This document shows, in pieces, positions 32,811 to 42,222 of a stretch of 64,000 bases of DNA. Each line of letters opens with the position of its first letter. The first letter of the stretch is position 1. Origin of the DNA: Flavobacterium turcicum (GTDB lineage: Bacteria; Bacteroidota; Bacteroidia; Flavobacteriales; Flavobacteriaceae); the NCBI RefSeq assembly GCF_011365745.1, contig NZ_JAAOBY010000003.1, positions 62,001 to 126,000 of the forward strand. Reading direction: 5' to 3'. The translations under genes were made by a program, and so were the position numbers. The notes beneath the pieces are model-generated. The model worked only from the letters and a program-made list of their open reading frames with translations, did not search any database and was not told the DNA's origin.

Positions 32811-34400
32811 CTAAAGTACAATGATGTCAAATTTAGTATCTAATGGATCTAATTTTTGAATTAAGTTTGGGATAAGATTTTCGCCGTATTCTAGGTAAAA
32901 CTCTGAGAAGTTCGTTTGTCTTTCTTGCAAACTTCCGTTTGGGAACAATTCATTTTGAATGTCGCTTATACGGTCTAGAATATCACTCAAATTTCGTTTC
33001 TGCGCTTTTAACAGGCGTTTTTCTAGTTGCTGAAGTCCTTTAATTTGTTTGGTTTCTTGTGCTTTAAGAGCACCGATAAAAGATTCGTCAGTCTTCTCAG
33101 CTATGTCGTACAATTGTTTGAATTGTGTTTGTAACTGCGTTTTTAAGTCTGTTAATTCGATAGAAAACTCAGATAATTCAATCGTTTTTTGATTGATTAA
33201 ATCGGCTTGCTTTTTGAATAAATCGGTCCAAGATAATTGTAATTTATCCGCCTTTTTTGCTTGTTTCTCGCTTGCTAATACTACAGAATTACGCAATAAT
33301 AGCATTGGAAAGGTAATGTTCGAAGCTTCGAAATATGATTTTAATTCCAACCAATACGCTATTTCTCCGCCACCGCCAATGTAGCAGAGGTTTGGTAGAA
33401 TTACTTCTTGATACAACGGGCGCATGATTACATTGGGACTGAACTTTTCAGGATTTGATTCTAAAAGAGCCAAAATCTCAGTCTCTGAAAATGAAAGCTT
33501 AGTATGATTTACCTTGTATAAGCCATCTTCTAAAATGATGCGTTCGCGAAGGTCATTTTCGATATAAAACAAGTTTATTTCTCTCGGGTTTACTTGTACA
33601 GTATAATCTTTTAGTAAAGCAATTGAGGCTGTCACTTTTTCAAAAGCGGTTTGCTGTAGCAACTCCTGCTTTACATGTGGGATAAAAAGACGTTTTAATG
33701 ATGCGGAATCAGCATCAATAATTACTAAACCGTAGGCTCCAAATAGTTCATTTGCCAGAAAGCGCGTTGCATCCGCTAAATTATTGTGTTTGATGTACGC
33801 ATCTTCAAAGAACTTCTTTAATGTAGTTGCATTGCTACTGCCGCCTAATTCTAATTGATATACTTCTAAAAATTCATTTAAGCCTTCGGTACTCAAACGG
33901 CCTACAGGACCCGTGCTCTCTTGGTTCCATCTGAATTTTTTACCCTTGAAATTAAAGTAATTGATTTCTTCAAAATCGTGATCTTCGGTAGCCATCCAAT
34001 AAACGGGAACAAAATGCTGTTCAGGATATTTACTTTGAAGTTTTTTGGTTAAGTTAATTGTAGAAATTATTTTATACAAAAAGTACAACGGACCTGTAAA
34101 TAAATTCAGTTGGTGCCCTGTAGTAATTGTAAAAGTATTGTTTAAGGCTAGTGATTTGATGTTTGCATTTGTAGCTTCACTCGTCTCACAGCTATTGTAC
34201 TGTTGTAAAAGTGCATCTACAAGTTTTGCTCGAGAGCTGTGATTAAAATTATTTTGTTTTTCAGCGATTTGTTCTTCAAAGTTTTCGAGAGCTGGAAACC
34301 TGTTGTAAAGAGCAGATAATTGTGGTTTTTGATCTAAATAATCATTCATTAAAGCAGAAAAATATCCAGAGTGCTGATAGCTGATACAGTCGGTTGGCAT
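32811..34400 (-). CDS. bshC: Bacillithiol biosynthesis cysteine-adding enzyme BshC
   Basis: A 529-residue protein that adds cysteine to glucosaminyl-malate, the last step of bacillithiol synthesis. The N-terminal Rossmann core shows TITTGHQLNLFTGPLYFLYK and PVYWMATEDHDFEEINYF (the HxGH-like nucleotidyltransferase signature and the EDHDFEE motif), and the coiled-coil C-terminal half (about 370-500) is Lys/Gln/Leu-rich. bshA and bshB are not in the window. The gene starts 113 bases from the divergent MFS transporter; a minus-strand TATTTTAGC in that gap could be its promoter. Confidence 0.95.
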   Translation of the reverse strand: MPTDCISYQHSGYFSALMNDYLDQKPQLSALYNRFPALENFEEQIAEKQNNFNHSSRAKLVDALLQQYNSCETSEATNANIKSLALNNTFTITTGHQLNLFTGPLYFLYKIISTINLTKKLQSKYPEQHFVPVYWMATEDHDFEEINYFNFKGKKFRWNQESTGPVGRLSTEGLNEFLEVYQLELGGSSNATTLKKFFEDAYIKHNNLADATRFLANELFGAYGLVIIDADSASLKRLFIPHVKQELLQQTAFEKVTASIALLKDYTVQVNPREINLFYIENDLRERIILEDGLYKVNHTKLSFSETEILALLESNPEKFSPNVIMRPLYQEVILPNLCYIGGGGEIAYWLELKSYFEASNITFPMLLLRNSVVLASEKQAKKADKLQLSWTDLFKKQADLINQKTIELSEFSIELTDLKTQLQTQFKQLYDIAEKTDESFIGALKAQETKQIKGLQQLEKRLLKAQKRNLSDILDRISDIQNELFPNGSLQERQTNFSEFYLEYGENLIPNLIQKLDPLDTKFDIIVL

Positions 34401-34512
34401 AATTTAATTTTATATGTTGCTAAAATACCACTTATTATTGGAATTTTTTATTTGTTACTTTCGAAAAATAGCATCACTTTTATCTAATAATATTAACGTT
34501 TTTATAAAGAAT

Positions 34513-35787
34513 ATGACCAACAAACCAACAAAAAATACCGTAAAACATGTGCTTTTTGGGAGCTTGATAGGAACTACAATAGAGTTTTTTGACTTTTATA
34601 TTTTTGCTAATGCGGCCGTTTTGGTGTTTCCGCAGTTGTTTTTTCCGAGTTCGGATGCTACATTGGCTACCTTACAATCATTGGCTACTTTTTCAATTGC
34701 TTTTTTATCGCGTCCGCTTGGTTCGGCTTTTTTTGGACATTATGGTGATAAAATTGGACGTAAGTTTACTTTGGTCGCAGCATTGTTAACCATGGGAATA
34801 TCAACGGTAGCCATTGGTTTTTTACCAAGCTATGCTAGTATTGGTATTGCTGCTCCTTTGTTGTTGATGTTATGTCGTTTTGGTCAAGGTGTAGGTTTGG
34901 GAGGCGAGTGGGGTGGTGCTGTATTGCTTGCTATTGAAAATGCGCCTCCCAATAAAAGAGCTTGGTACGGAATGTTTCCGCAATTAGGCGCTCCAGTTGG
35001 ATTATTACTTTCTGGAGGAACTTTTTTGATACTAACTGACACGATGAGCAACGAAGATTTTATGAGTTATGGCTGGCGAATTCCATTTATAGCGAGTTCT
35101 CTGTTGGTATTAGTTGGTTTTTATATTAGGACCAAAATTACGGAGACACCTTCGTTTGAGAATTCAAAAAAGGAGCAAGCGGCTGTGAAAATTCCGTTTT
35201 TCAGCCTAGTTAAATCCTATAAAAACCAACTTGTTTTTGGAACATTAGCTGCGGTAACCACTTTTTTGGTTTTCTATTTAATGACCGTTTTTACTTTGAG
35301 CTGGGCCACATCCGACTTGGGTTACAGCAAGCGAGATGCGTTGTTGCTTCAGTTGTTTTCGGTATTGTTTTTTGCAATCTGTATTCCTGTTTCGGCTGTG
35401 GTAGCTGATCGATTTGGACGCCGAAAAATTCTCATGTTAGCCACCGCGCTAATTGCAGTTTTTGGTTTTTTCTTTTCGTTTTTCTTAAACTCGGGACAAA
35501 ACAGTTTGATCACAACTTTTGTTTGCATGGGTATGGCCTTGATGGGATTTACCTATGGACCTTTAGGAACTTTTCTCTCGGAGCTTTTTCCAACTCAGTT
35601 GCGTTATACAGGTGCCTCGTTAACCTTTAATTTGGCTGGAATTTTAGGCGCTGCTTTTGCACCAATGATTGCAATTTGGCTGGCCACTACTTACAATTTA
35701 ACTTATGTGGGTTTTTATTTGACTGCTACAGCGACCGTTTCATTACTTGCTTTTTTGATTATTAAAAAAGACAAGCAGGAGTTTTAG
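34513..35787 (+). CDS. MFS transporter, metabolite:H+ symporter (ProP-like) group
   Basis: 424 residues from the ATG at 34513 (MTNKPTKNTVKHVLFG); the frame is open upstream to 34414 but that region is outside the conserved family start. There are 12 hydrophobic segments. The first loop contains GHYGDKIGRKFTLV, the MFS signature between helices 2 and 3; later VADRFGRRKIL is its repeat after helix 8. The sequence TTIEFFDFYIFANAAVLVFP at the start is typical of the MHS family, which takes up organic acids, shikimate, proline or betaine. The substrate is not deducible. No partner gene is next to it. Confidence 0.9.
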   Translation: MTNKPTKNTVKHVLFGSLIGTTIEFFDFYIFANAAVLVFPQLFFPSSDATLATLQSLATFSIAFLSRPLGSAFFGHYGDKIGRKFTLVAALLTMGISTVAIGFLPSYASIGIAAPLLLMLCRFGQGVGLGGEWGGAVLLAIENAPPNKRAWYGMFPQLGAPVGLLLSGGTFLILTDTMSNEDFMSYGWRIPFIASSLLVLVGFYIRTKITETPSFENSKKEQAAVKIPFFSLVKSYKNQLVFGTLAAVTTFLVFYLMTVFTLSWATSDLGYSKRDALLLQLFSVLFFAICIPVSAVVADRFGRRKILMLATALIAVFGFFFSFFLNSGQNSLITTFVCMGMALMGFTYGPLGTFLSELFPTQLRYTGASLTFNLAGILGAAFAPMIAIWLATTYNLTYVGFYLTATATVSLLAFLIIKKDKQEF

Positions 35788-35968
35788 TAAGGAATAATTT
35801 AATTTTGATTTATTTGAAATTGAAATGAGAGTTTATTGTATAGTTTTTAAGAGATTTAAAAGTGGGTTATCGTAATTTCATTTGACTGCTGGTTTCTGAT
35901 AAAAGTAGCACTGTGTGTTTCGCATTTTGAATCCAAAATATTTTTCCTAAAACACCACAATTATCCCT

Positions 35969-35977
35969 TATTTTTGC
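35969..35977 (+). promoter_or_regulatory. -7 box just upstream of the radical SAM gene
   Basis: TATTTTTGC is a full match, ending 15 bases before the TTG start at 35993. The resulting leader would be only a few bases long. Confidence 0.5.
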
Positions 35978-35992
35978 ACAAAATAATTCCAC

Positions 35993-38194
35993 TTGAAAAC
36001 GAAACTTTTTCTCATCACGCCACCTTTTACTCAACTGAATACCCCATATCCGGCGACGGCGTATATTAAAGGTTTTCTGAATACCAAAAATATTGAGTCT
36101 GTTCAGGCAGATTTGGGTATAGAGGTGATTCTGAAATTGTTTTCGAAGGAAGGATTAACAGATTTGTTTGAGGTAGGAAGTCAAAAGTTTAAAGATGGAG
36201 AGATCTCAGATAATTCCAAACGAATTTTTGCGTTACAAGACGAGTACTTAAAAACGATTAATCCCGTAATTGCTTTTTTACAAGGCAAGAATCCAACCTT
36301 AGCACTTCAAATATGCCAAGAAGATTTTTTGCCAGAAGCTTCACGCTTTACACAATTAGAGGAACTCGATTGGGCATTCGGAACAATGGGAACTCAGGAT
36401 AAAGCGAAGCACTTAGCTACTTTGTATCTCGAAGATATTTCTGATTTTATAGTTGAATGTGTTGATGTTAATTTTGGTTTCAGTCGCTATGCCGAACGAT
36501 TGGGTCGAAGCGCGAATTCTTTTGACGAATTGTACGAAGCCTTGCAGCAGGAGCCTACTTACATCGATTTGGTTTTGTTTTCTCTTCTAAAAGAAAGAAT
36601 TGAAAAAGTACAGCCCACTTTATTTTTGATATCGGTGCCTTTTCCAGGGAACTTATACTCGGCTTTTCGTTGTGCGCAATGGGTTAAAAAGCATTTTCCT
36701 GAGATTAAAATTTCGATGGGAGGCGGTTTTCCAAATACTGAATTGCGATCCCTTTCTGACGCGCGCGTTTTTGAGTTTTTTGATTTTATTACGTTAGATG
36801 ATGGCGAAACACCTATTGAAGAACTAATCAACGCTATCTCATCTTGTGCAGTCGAAAAACAATACAAACGAACTTTCCTTTTAGAAGATGGGGTAGTAGT
36901 TTATAAAAATAATTCCGCTAAACCTGATTACAAGCAATCCCAAGTGGGTACGCCTGATTATTCTGATTTACTTTTGGATAAATATATTTCGGTAATCGAA
37001 ATTGTCAATCCGATGCACCGCATGTGGAGTGACGGCAGATGGAATAAACTTACCATGGCGCACGGTTGCTATTGGGGCAAATGTACTTTTTGTGATATTT
37101 CATTAGATTACATCAAAATTTACGAACCCGTTGCCGCAGCATTACTATGCGATCGAATGGAGGAAATGATTTTACAAACAGGCGAAAATGGTTTTCACTT
37201 TGTTGACGAAGCAGCGCCGCCAGCTTTAATGCGAGCATTGGCTCTAGAAATCCTGCGTAGAAAATTGTCAGTGACGTGGTGGACAAACATTCGTTTCGAA
37301 AAAAGTTTCACCAAAGATTTGTGTTTACTACTCAAAGCATCAGGTTGTATTGCGGTTTCGGGCGGACTCGAAGTAGCTTCTGATCGATTGCTAAAATTGA
37401 TTGATAAAGGAGTTACGGTAGAGCAAGTAGCACGAGTTACACGCCATTTTACCGAAGCAGGAGTAATGGTACATGCGTATTTAATGTATGGCTATCCTAC
37501 ACAAACGGTTCAAGAAACGATTGATAGTCTTGAAATGGTGCGTCAATTGTTCGAAGCGGGAATTTTACAATCAGGATTTTGGCACCAATTTGCCATGACA
37601 GCTCACAGTCCTGTTGGGATGTATCCCGAAAAATTTGGTGTAAAAAAGGAAACGGAAGCTATTGGTACTTTTGCCAACAACGATATCAATTATACGGATG
37701 CTACGGGGATTGACCATGATAAATTTAGTTTCGGATTAAAGAAATCCCTTTTCAATTTTATGCACGGTATTTGTTTTGATTATCCATTACAAGATTGGTT
37801 TGAGTTCAAAATTCCGAAAACCAAAATCCATCCTGATTTCATCTTTAATGCTTTGAATGAAGCAGAGGATTTTTCTACTAAGCCTACGGCAAAAGTCGTT
37901 TGGCTGGGAGGAAAACCTTTTGCAGAAGCATTTACTAAGTCTAAAAAAGGTCGAACATGGAATATGATGTCTTTCACTTTTCACGATAAAAAAGAAAGTT
38001 TTTCAATTCAAACTAGTGCCCAAGAAGGAGAATGGTTACAACAGTTCCTTGAAAGAATTTCGGTGTCTCAAACTAGAGTTTATACTTTTCAAGAAATAAA
38101 ATCCGATTTTGAACATGCTCTTGAAGATTTTGAACTCTTTTGGTTCTCCAAACCAATTAAAACACTGCGCGATTACGGCTTGCTTGTGCTTTAA
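35993..38194 (+). CDS. B12-binding radical SAM protein with a Cx4Cx2C cluster motif
   Basis: 733 residues from TTG 35993. Residues about 5-300 look like a B12-binding Rossmann domain (LITPPFTQLNTPYPATAYI, ISVPFPGNLYSAFRCAQW, ISMGGGFPNTELR) and the middle holds the radical SAM barrel. The cluster motif at about 359-367 reads CYWGKCTFC: C-x4-C-x2-C, one residue longer than the canonical Cx3Cx2C. The barrel continues with GFHFVDEAAPPALMRALALE and VSGGLEVASDRLL. The C-terminal region of about 200 residues is specific to this group. The substrate is unknown. A TATTTTTGC box lies only 15 bases before the start. The acyl-CoA carboxylase operon begins 93 bases downstream on the same strand. Confidence 0.85.
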   Translation: MKTKLFLITPPFTQLNTPYPATAYIKGFLNTKNIESVQADLGIEVILKLFSKEGLTDLFEVGSQKFKDGEISDNSKRIFALQDEYLKTINPVIAFLQGKNPTLALQICQEDFLPEASRFTQLEELDWAFGTMGTQDKAKHLATLYLEDISDFIVECVDVNFGFSRYAERLGRSANSFDELYEALQQEPTYIDLVLFSLLKERIEKVQPTLFLISVPFPGNLYSAFRCAQWVKKHFPEIKISMGGGFPNTELRSLSDARVFEFFDFITLDDGETPIEELINAISSCAVEKQYKRTFLLEDGVVVYKNNSAKPDYKQSQVGTPDYSDLLLDKYISVIEIVNPMHRMWSDGRWNKLTMAHGCYWGKCTFCDISLDYIKIYEPVAAALLCDRMEEMILQTGENGFHFVDEAAPPALMRALALEILRRKLSVTWWTNIRFEKSFTKDLCLLLKASGCIAVSGGLEVASDRLLKLIDKGVTVEQVARVTRHFTEAGVMVHAYLMYGYPTQTVQETIDSLEMVRQLFEAGILQSGFWHQFAMTAHSPVGMYPEKFGVKKETEAIGTFANNDINYTDATGIDHDKFSFGLKKSLFNFMHGICFDYPLQDWFEFKIPKTKIHPDFIFNALNEAEDFSTKPTAKVVWLGGKPFAEAFTKSKKGRTWNMMSFTFHDKKESFSIQTSAQEGEWLQQFLERISVSQTRVYTFQEIKSDFEHALEDFELFWFSKPIKTLRDYGLLVL

Positions 38195-38287
38195 AAAAGA
38201 ACCTTCATGACGCGACCAGAAAAGTGATTTTTTGGTTTACGAAAACGTTTTCTTTTACTTATTTTTACGATTCTAAAAAAGTAAACA

Positions 38288-38773
38288 ATGAGTACTATTT
38301 ATAAAGTGAACGTAAATGATACTTTCCTTTTTGATTTGGATCAGGAAAGTACGAATCAACTTGATGCTGTGCATTTAAGTTCTAATGCATATCATGTTTT
38401 ACACGATAGCAAACCTTATGAAGTAGCTATTTTAGCTGCTGATTTTCTTCAAAAAAAATACACTGTCAAAGTCAATAATTCGGTTTTCGAAGTCGATATT
38501 GCTAATCCACTTGATACTTTGATTAAGGAGATGGGCTTTGAAACGGGACTCTCCAAACAAATTAATGCTATCAAAGCTCCAATGCCGGGATTAATCCTCG
38601 AAATTAACGTTGTTGTAGGTCAAACGGTCCAAGAAAATGATAATTTGATCATTCTAGGTGCCATGAAAATGGAAAACAGTTTTTTATCGCCAAGAGATGG
38701 AGTGATTAAAACCATTGCTGTGCAAACAGGTGATGCGGTTGATAAAGGACAGCTATTAATTGAATTTGAATAA
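38288..38773 (+). CDS. Biotin carboxyl carrier protein of an acyl-CoA carboxylase
   Basis: A 161-residue protein whose last 70 residues are a biotinyl domain. AMKM at about 124-127 is the biotinylation tetrapeptide and the modified residue is its Lys; the flanks IKAPMPGLILEINVVVGQTV and DGVIKTIAVQTGDAV complete the fold. The N-terminal 90 residues form an extra domain, as in carriers of propionyl-CoA-type carboxylases in Bacteroidota. It is the first gene of an operon with biotin carboxylase (96-base gap) and carboxyltransferase (53-base gap). Confidence 0.9.
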   Translation: MSTIYKVNVNDTFLFDLDQESTNQLDAVHLSSNAYHVLHDSKPYEVAILAADFLQKKYTVKVNNSVFEVDIANPLDTLIKEMGFETGLSKQINAIKAPMPGLILEINVVVGQTVQENDNLIILGAMKMENSFLSPRDGVIKTIAVQTGDAVDKGQLLIEFE

Positions 38774-38869
38774 GTACCTACCAAAAGTTTTACTAGCTTA
38801 AAATTTTGCACAGCTTAAAAGTCTGTTGCGATATATTTTAAAACTAATTACTCCGTTAAAATCTAAAAA

Positions 38870-40309
38870 ATGAAAAGAATACTAGTTGCCAATAGAGGTG
38901 AAATTGCTATTAGAGTGATGAAAACCGCACAAAAAATGGGCATAAAAACAGTAGCCGTATATTCTACCATAGATCGTAAAGCACCTCATGTTAAGTTTGC
39001 TGACGAAGCCGTTTGTATAGGCGCTGCGCCATCAAGTGAGTCTTATTTATTGGGAAATAAAATCATTGAAGTAGCGCTTTCACTTCAAGTAGATGCTATT
39101 CACCCAGGATATGGATTTTTGAGTGAAAATGCTGATTTTGCTGAAGAGTGTGAAAAAAATAATATCATATTCATTGGCCCGAAATCAAAAGCAATTCATG
39201 TAATGGGAAGCAAATTAGCGGCTAAAGAGGCTGTTAAACAATACAATATCCCCATGGTGCCAGGATATGATCAAGCTATTACCGATGTTGAAAAAGCCAA
39301 ATTAGTTGCTCAAGAAATTGGTTTTCCTATTTTAATCAAAGCCTCTGCAGGTGGCGGAGGAAAAGGGATGCGTGTGGTAGAGCAAGAATCAGACTTTGAA
39401 TCGCAAATGGATCGCGCTATCAGTGAGGCAGTAGCGGCTTTTGGTGATGGTTCTGTTTTTATCGAAAAATACGTGGGCTCACCGCGACACATCGAAATTC
39501 AAATCATGGCAGACAGTCATGGTAATGTATTGTACTTTTTTGAAAGAGAGTGCAGCATTCAGCGCCGCCATCAAAAAGTAATTGAAGAAGCTCCTTCATC
39601 AGTATTAACGCCTGAATTGCGAAAAAGAATGGGAGAAGCTGCTGTTTTGGTAGCCAAATCTTGTGATTATTTGGGTGCAGGAACAGTTGAATTTTTATTG
39701 GATGAAAACCTAAATTTCTATTTTCTTGAAATGAATACACGTTTGCAAGTAGAGCATCCGGTTACAGAATTGATCTCGGGCACTGATTTAGTTGAACTTC
39801 AAATAAAAGTAGCTCGTGGCGAGGCTTTGGCTATGAAACAAGAAGATTTAAAAATTTTAGGTCACGCCATGGAGTTGCGCGTATATGCTGAGGATCCTTT
39901 GAATGACTTTTTGCCAAGCGTAGGAAATTTAGAAGTATATCAATTGCCTGAAGGCGAAGGTGTACGTGTTGATAATGGTTTTGAACAAGGTATGGATATT
40001 CCTATTTACTATGATCCCATGTTGGCTAAATTAATTACCTACGGTCAAACACGTGAAGAAGCTATTCAAATCATGATCAAAGCCATAGCCGATTATCAAG
40101 TTAAAGGAGTCGAAACTACCTTGCCTTTTGGGAAATTTGTTTTTGAGCATGAAGCTTTCCGTTCGGGTGATTTTGATACTCATTTTGTTAAAAAATATTA
40201 CAGTCCTGAAAAGTTAAAAGATCAAACTCAAAAAGAAGCTCAAATTGCAGCCTTAGTAGCTTTGAAACAGTATTTTGAAGATCAAAAAATGGTACGATTG
40301 CCGAACTAA
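38870..40309 (+). CDS. Biotin carboxylase subunit of acyl-CoA carboxylase
   Basis: A 479-residue biotin carboxylase: ILVANRGEIAIRVMKTAQK at the start, the ATP-grasp lid IKASAGGGGKGMRVVEQES (about 159-177), ERECSIQRRHQKVIEEAPS, and the catalytic MNTRLQVEHPVTE. It makes carboxybiotin from bicarbonate and ATP. The length is that of a stand-alone subunit, not a fused carboxylase. The genes for the carrier and the beta subunit flank it, so the three form one enzyme. Confidence 0.95.
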   Translation: MKRILVANRGEIAIRVMKTAQKMGIKTVAVYSTIDRKAPHVKFADEAVCIGAAPSSESYLLGNKIIEVALSLQVDAIHPGYGFLSENADFAEECEKNNIIFIGPKSKAIHVMGSKLAAKEAVKQYNIPMVPGYDQAITDVEKAKLVAQEIGFPILIKASAGGGGKGMRVVEQESDFESQMDRAISEAVAAFGDGSVFIEKYVGSPRHIEIQIMADSHGNVLYFFERECSIQRRHQKVIEEAPSSVLTPELRKRMGEAAVLVAKSCDYLGAGTVEFLLDENLNFYFLEMNTRLQVEHPVTELISGTDLVELQIKVARGEALAMKQEDLKILGHAMELRVYAEDPLNDFLPSVGNLEVYQLPEGEGVRVDNGFEQGMDIPIYYDPMLAKLITYGQTREEAIQIMIKAIADYQVKGVETTLPFGKFVFEHEAFRSGDFDTHFVKKYYSPEKLKDQTQKEAQIAALVALKQYFEDQKMVRLPN

Positions 40310-40362
40310 AGATTCGTTTGTGATTAAAGAAGAAATATTAGTTCGAGCTAAAAAAGATAAAA

Positions 40363-41904
40363 ATGAAAGACAAAATAAAAATTTTAAACGATAAAATAGC
40401 CGAAGCGCATTTGGGTGGAGGTAAAAACAGAATTGCCAAACAACACGCAAACAAAAAGCTTACAGCGAGAGAGCGCGTAGAATATTTGCTTGACGAAGGT
40501 TCTTTTGAAGAAATCGGGATGCTTGTTACGCATCGTACTACCGATTTTGGAATGGAAAAAGAGCAGTATTACGGTGACGGTGTAATTACGGGCTATGGTA
40601 CCATTAATGGCCGATTGGTATGCGTTTTTGCTCAAGACTTTACTGTTTTTGGAGGTTCTTTGTCAGAAACACAAGCCGAGAAAATTTGTAAAATTATGGA
40701 TATGGCAGTTAAAATGAGCGTACCTATGATTGGTTTAAATGATTCTGGTGGTGCTCGAATTCAAGAAGGTGTTCGCTCTTTGGGTGGTTATGCTGACATT
40801 TTTTACCGTAATGTACAAGCAAGTGGTGTTATCCCACAAATATCGGCTATCATGGGACCTTGCGCTGGTGGTGCGGTATATTCTCCAGCAATGACTGATT
40901 TTACCATGATGGTCGAGGATACGAGTTATATGTTCGTTACCGGTCCAAATGTAGTTAAAACGGTTACAAACGAAACAGTAACTTCAGAAGAATTAGGTGG
41001 TGCAAGTACGCATTCAACCAAATCTGGTGTGGCACACATCACCTCTACAAATGATGTGCAATGTTTGGATGATTTGAAGCGTTTGTTAAGTTATTTGCCT
41101 CAAAGTAATAAAGAAAAAGCAGCTGATTTACCATATCAATTGGATACGGAATTACGTGAACAATTAGAGCAAATTATTCCAGATAATCCCAACAAACCTT
41201 ATGATATGCATGAGGTAATAAAAGGGGTAATTGATGCCGATTCGTTTTTTGAAATTCATAAAAATTATGCCGAAAATATTATAGTTGGATTTGCACGATT
41301 AGGTGGAAAAAGCATTGGTATCATTGCTAATCAGCCTATGGTTTTGGCAGGTTGTTTAGATGTGAACAGTTCTAAAAAAGCAGCGCGTTTTACTCGTTTC
41401 TGTGATGCATTTAACATTCCATTACTTGTGCTTGTAGATGTACCTGGTTTTTTACCTGGAACAGATCAAGAGTGGAACGGTATCATTATTCATGGTGCCA
41501 AACTGTTGTATGCCTTAAGTGAAGCTACAGTGCCTAAGGTTACTGTCATTACTAGAAAAGCATATGGTGGTGCTTATGATGTAATGAACTCCAAGCACAT
41601 TGGAGCCGATATGAATTTTGCTTGGCCTACTGCCGAAATCGCAGTAATGGGAGCAAAAGGCGCCTCTGAAATTATCTTTAAAAAAGAAATAAATGAAGCG
41701 GCTGACCACGAAGCAAAATTACTTGAAAAAGAAGCGGAGTACGCCAATTTGTTTGCTAATCCTTATACAGCAGCGCAACGCGGATTTATTGATGAGGTCA
41801 TTCATCCACAAGATACAAGACGAAAGTTGTTAAAAGCTTTTAGTATGCTTGAAACAAAAGAGGTGGTATTACCTAACAGAAAGCACGGCAATATTCCGCT
41901 CTAG
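40363..41904 (+). CDS. Carboxyltransferase (beta) subunit of acyl-CoA carboxylase, propionyl-CoA carboxylase type
   Basis: A 513-residue carboxyltransferase with both crotonase-fold halves in one chain, as in propionyl-CoA and acyl-CoA carboxylase beta chains. [24 protein letters not shown] and [19 protein letters not shown] are the N-half oxyanion loops; [24 protein letters not shown] and [17 protein letters not shown] the C-half ones. It moves the carboxyl group from biotin to an acyl-CoA. The size and sequence favour propionyl-CoA, which would feed methylmalonyl-CoA and so need the B12 cofactor made by adenosyltransferases such as the one at 16288; this link is inferred. A strong terminator follows. 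Confidence 0.93.
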   Translation: MKDKIKILNDKIAEAHLGGGKNRIAKQHANKKLTARERVEYLLDEGSFEEIGMLVTHRTTDFGMEKEQYYGDGVITGYGTINGRLVCVFAQDFTVFGGSLSETQAEKICKIMDMAVKMSVPMIGLNDSGGARIQEGVRSLGGYADIFYRNVQASGVIPQISAIMGPCAGGAVYSPAMTDFTMMVEDTSYMFVTGPNVVKTVTNETVTSEELGGASTHSTKSGVAHITSTNDVQCLDDLKRLLSYLPQSNKEKAADLPYQLDTELREQLEQIIPDNPNKPYDMHEVIKGVIDADSFFEIHKNYAENIIVGFARLGGKSIGIIANQPMVLAGCLDVNSSKKAARFTRFCDAFNIPLLVLVDVPGFLPGTDQEWNGIIIHGAKLLYALSEATVPKVTVITRKAYGGAYDVMNSKHIGADMNFAWPTAEIAVMGAKGASEIIFKKEINEAADHEAKLLEKEAEYANLFANPYTAAQRGFIDEVIHPQDTRRKLLKAFSMLETKEVVLPNRKHGNIPL

Positions 41905-41937
41905 ATAATTTATTTGGCGGGGTAACAAGAAGATTCT

Positions 41938-41996
41938 CCTCATTAAAAACCAGTTTACTTGATGAAGTATACTGGTTTTTAATGAGGATTTTTTTA
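41938..41996 (+). terminator. Strong terminator of the acyl-CoA carboxylase operon
   Basis: CCTCATTAAAAACCAGT and ACTGGTTTTTAATGAGG are perfectly complementary arms of 17 bases, followed by ATTTTTTT. The rest of the 318-base gap to the next gene shows only AT-rich sequence and a weak TAACTTGC box near 42140. Confidence 0.85.
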
Positions 41997-42222
41997 TTTC
42001 GTACAAAAAATAAAAAATAGCCTTGTCTTGTGACCCTCAACTATTGCTAGGGTTTTGCTATCGAATTGATGTGGAATAGGTTATTTAGGAGTAGTTTTTT
42101 TTAAAAATCAAAAGTTATTTTTTTTTAACACAAAAAGCGCTAACTTGCACGCTTTGAAAAAAGTGATATATCTTACAAAAAAATACAGTTTTATCAGTTT
42201 GCTGTAATGGTTTTCCTAATCT

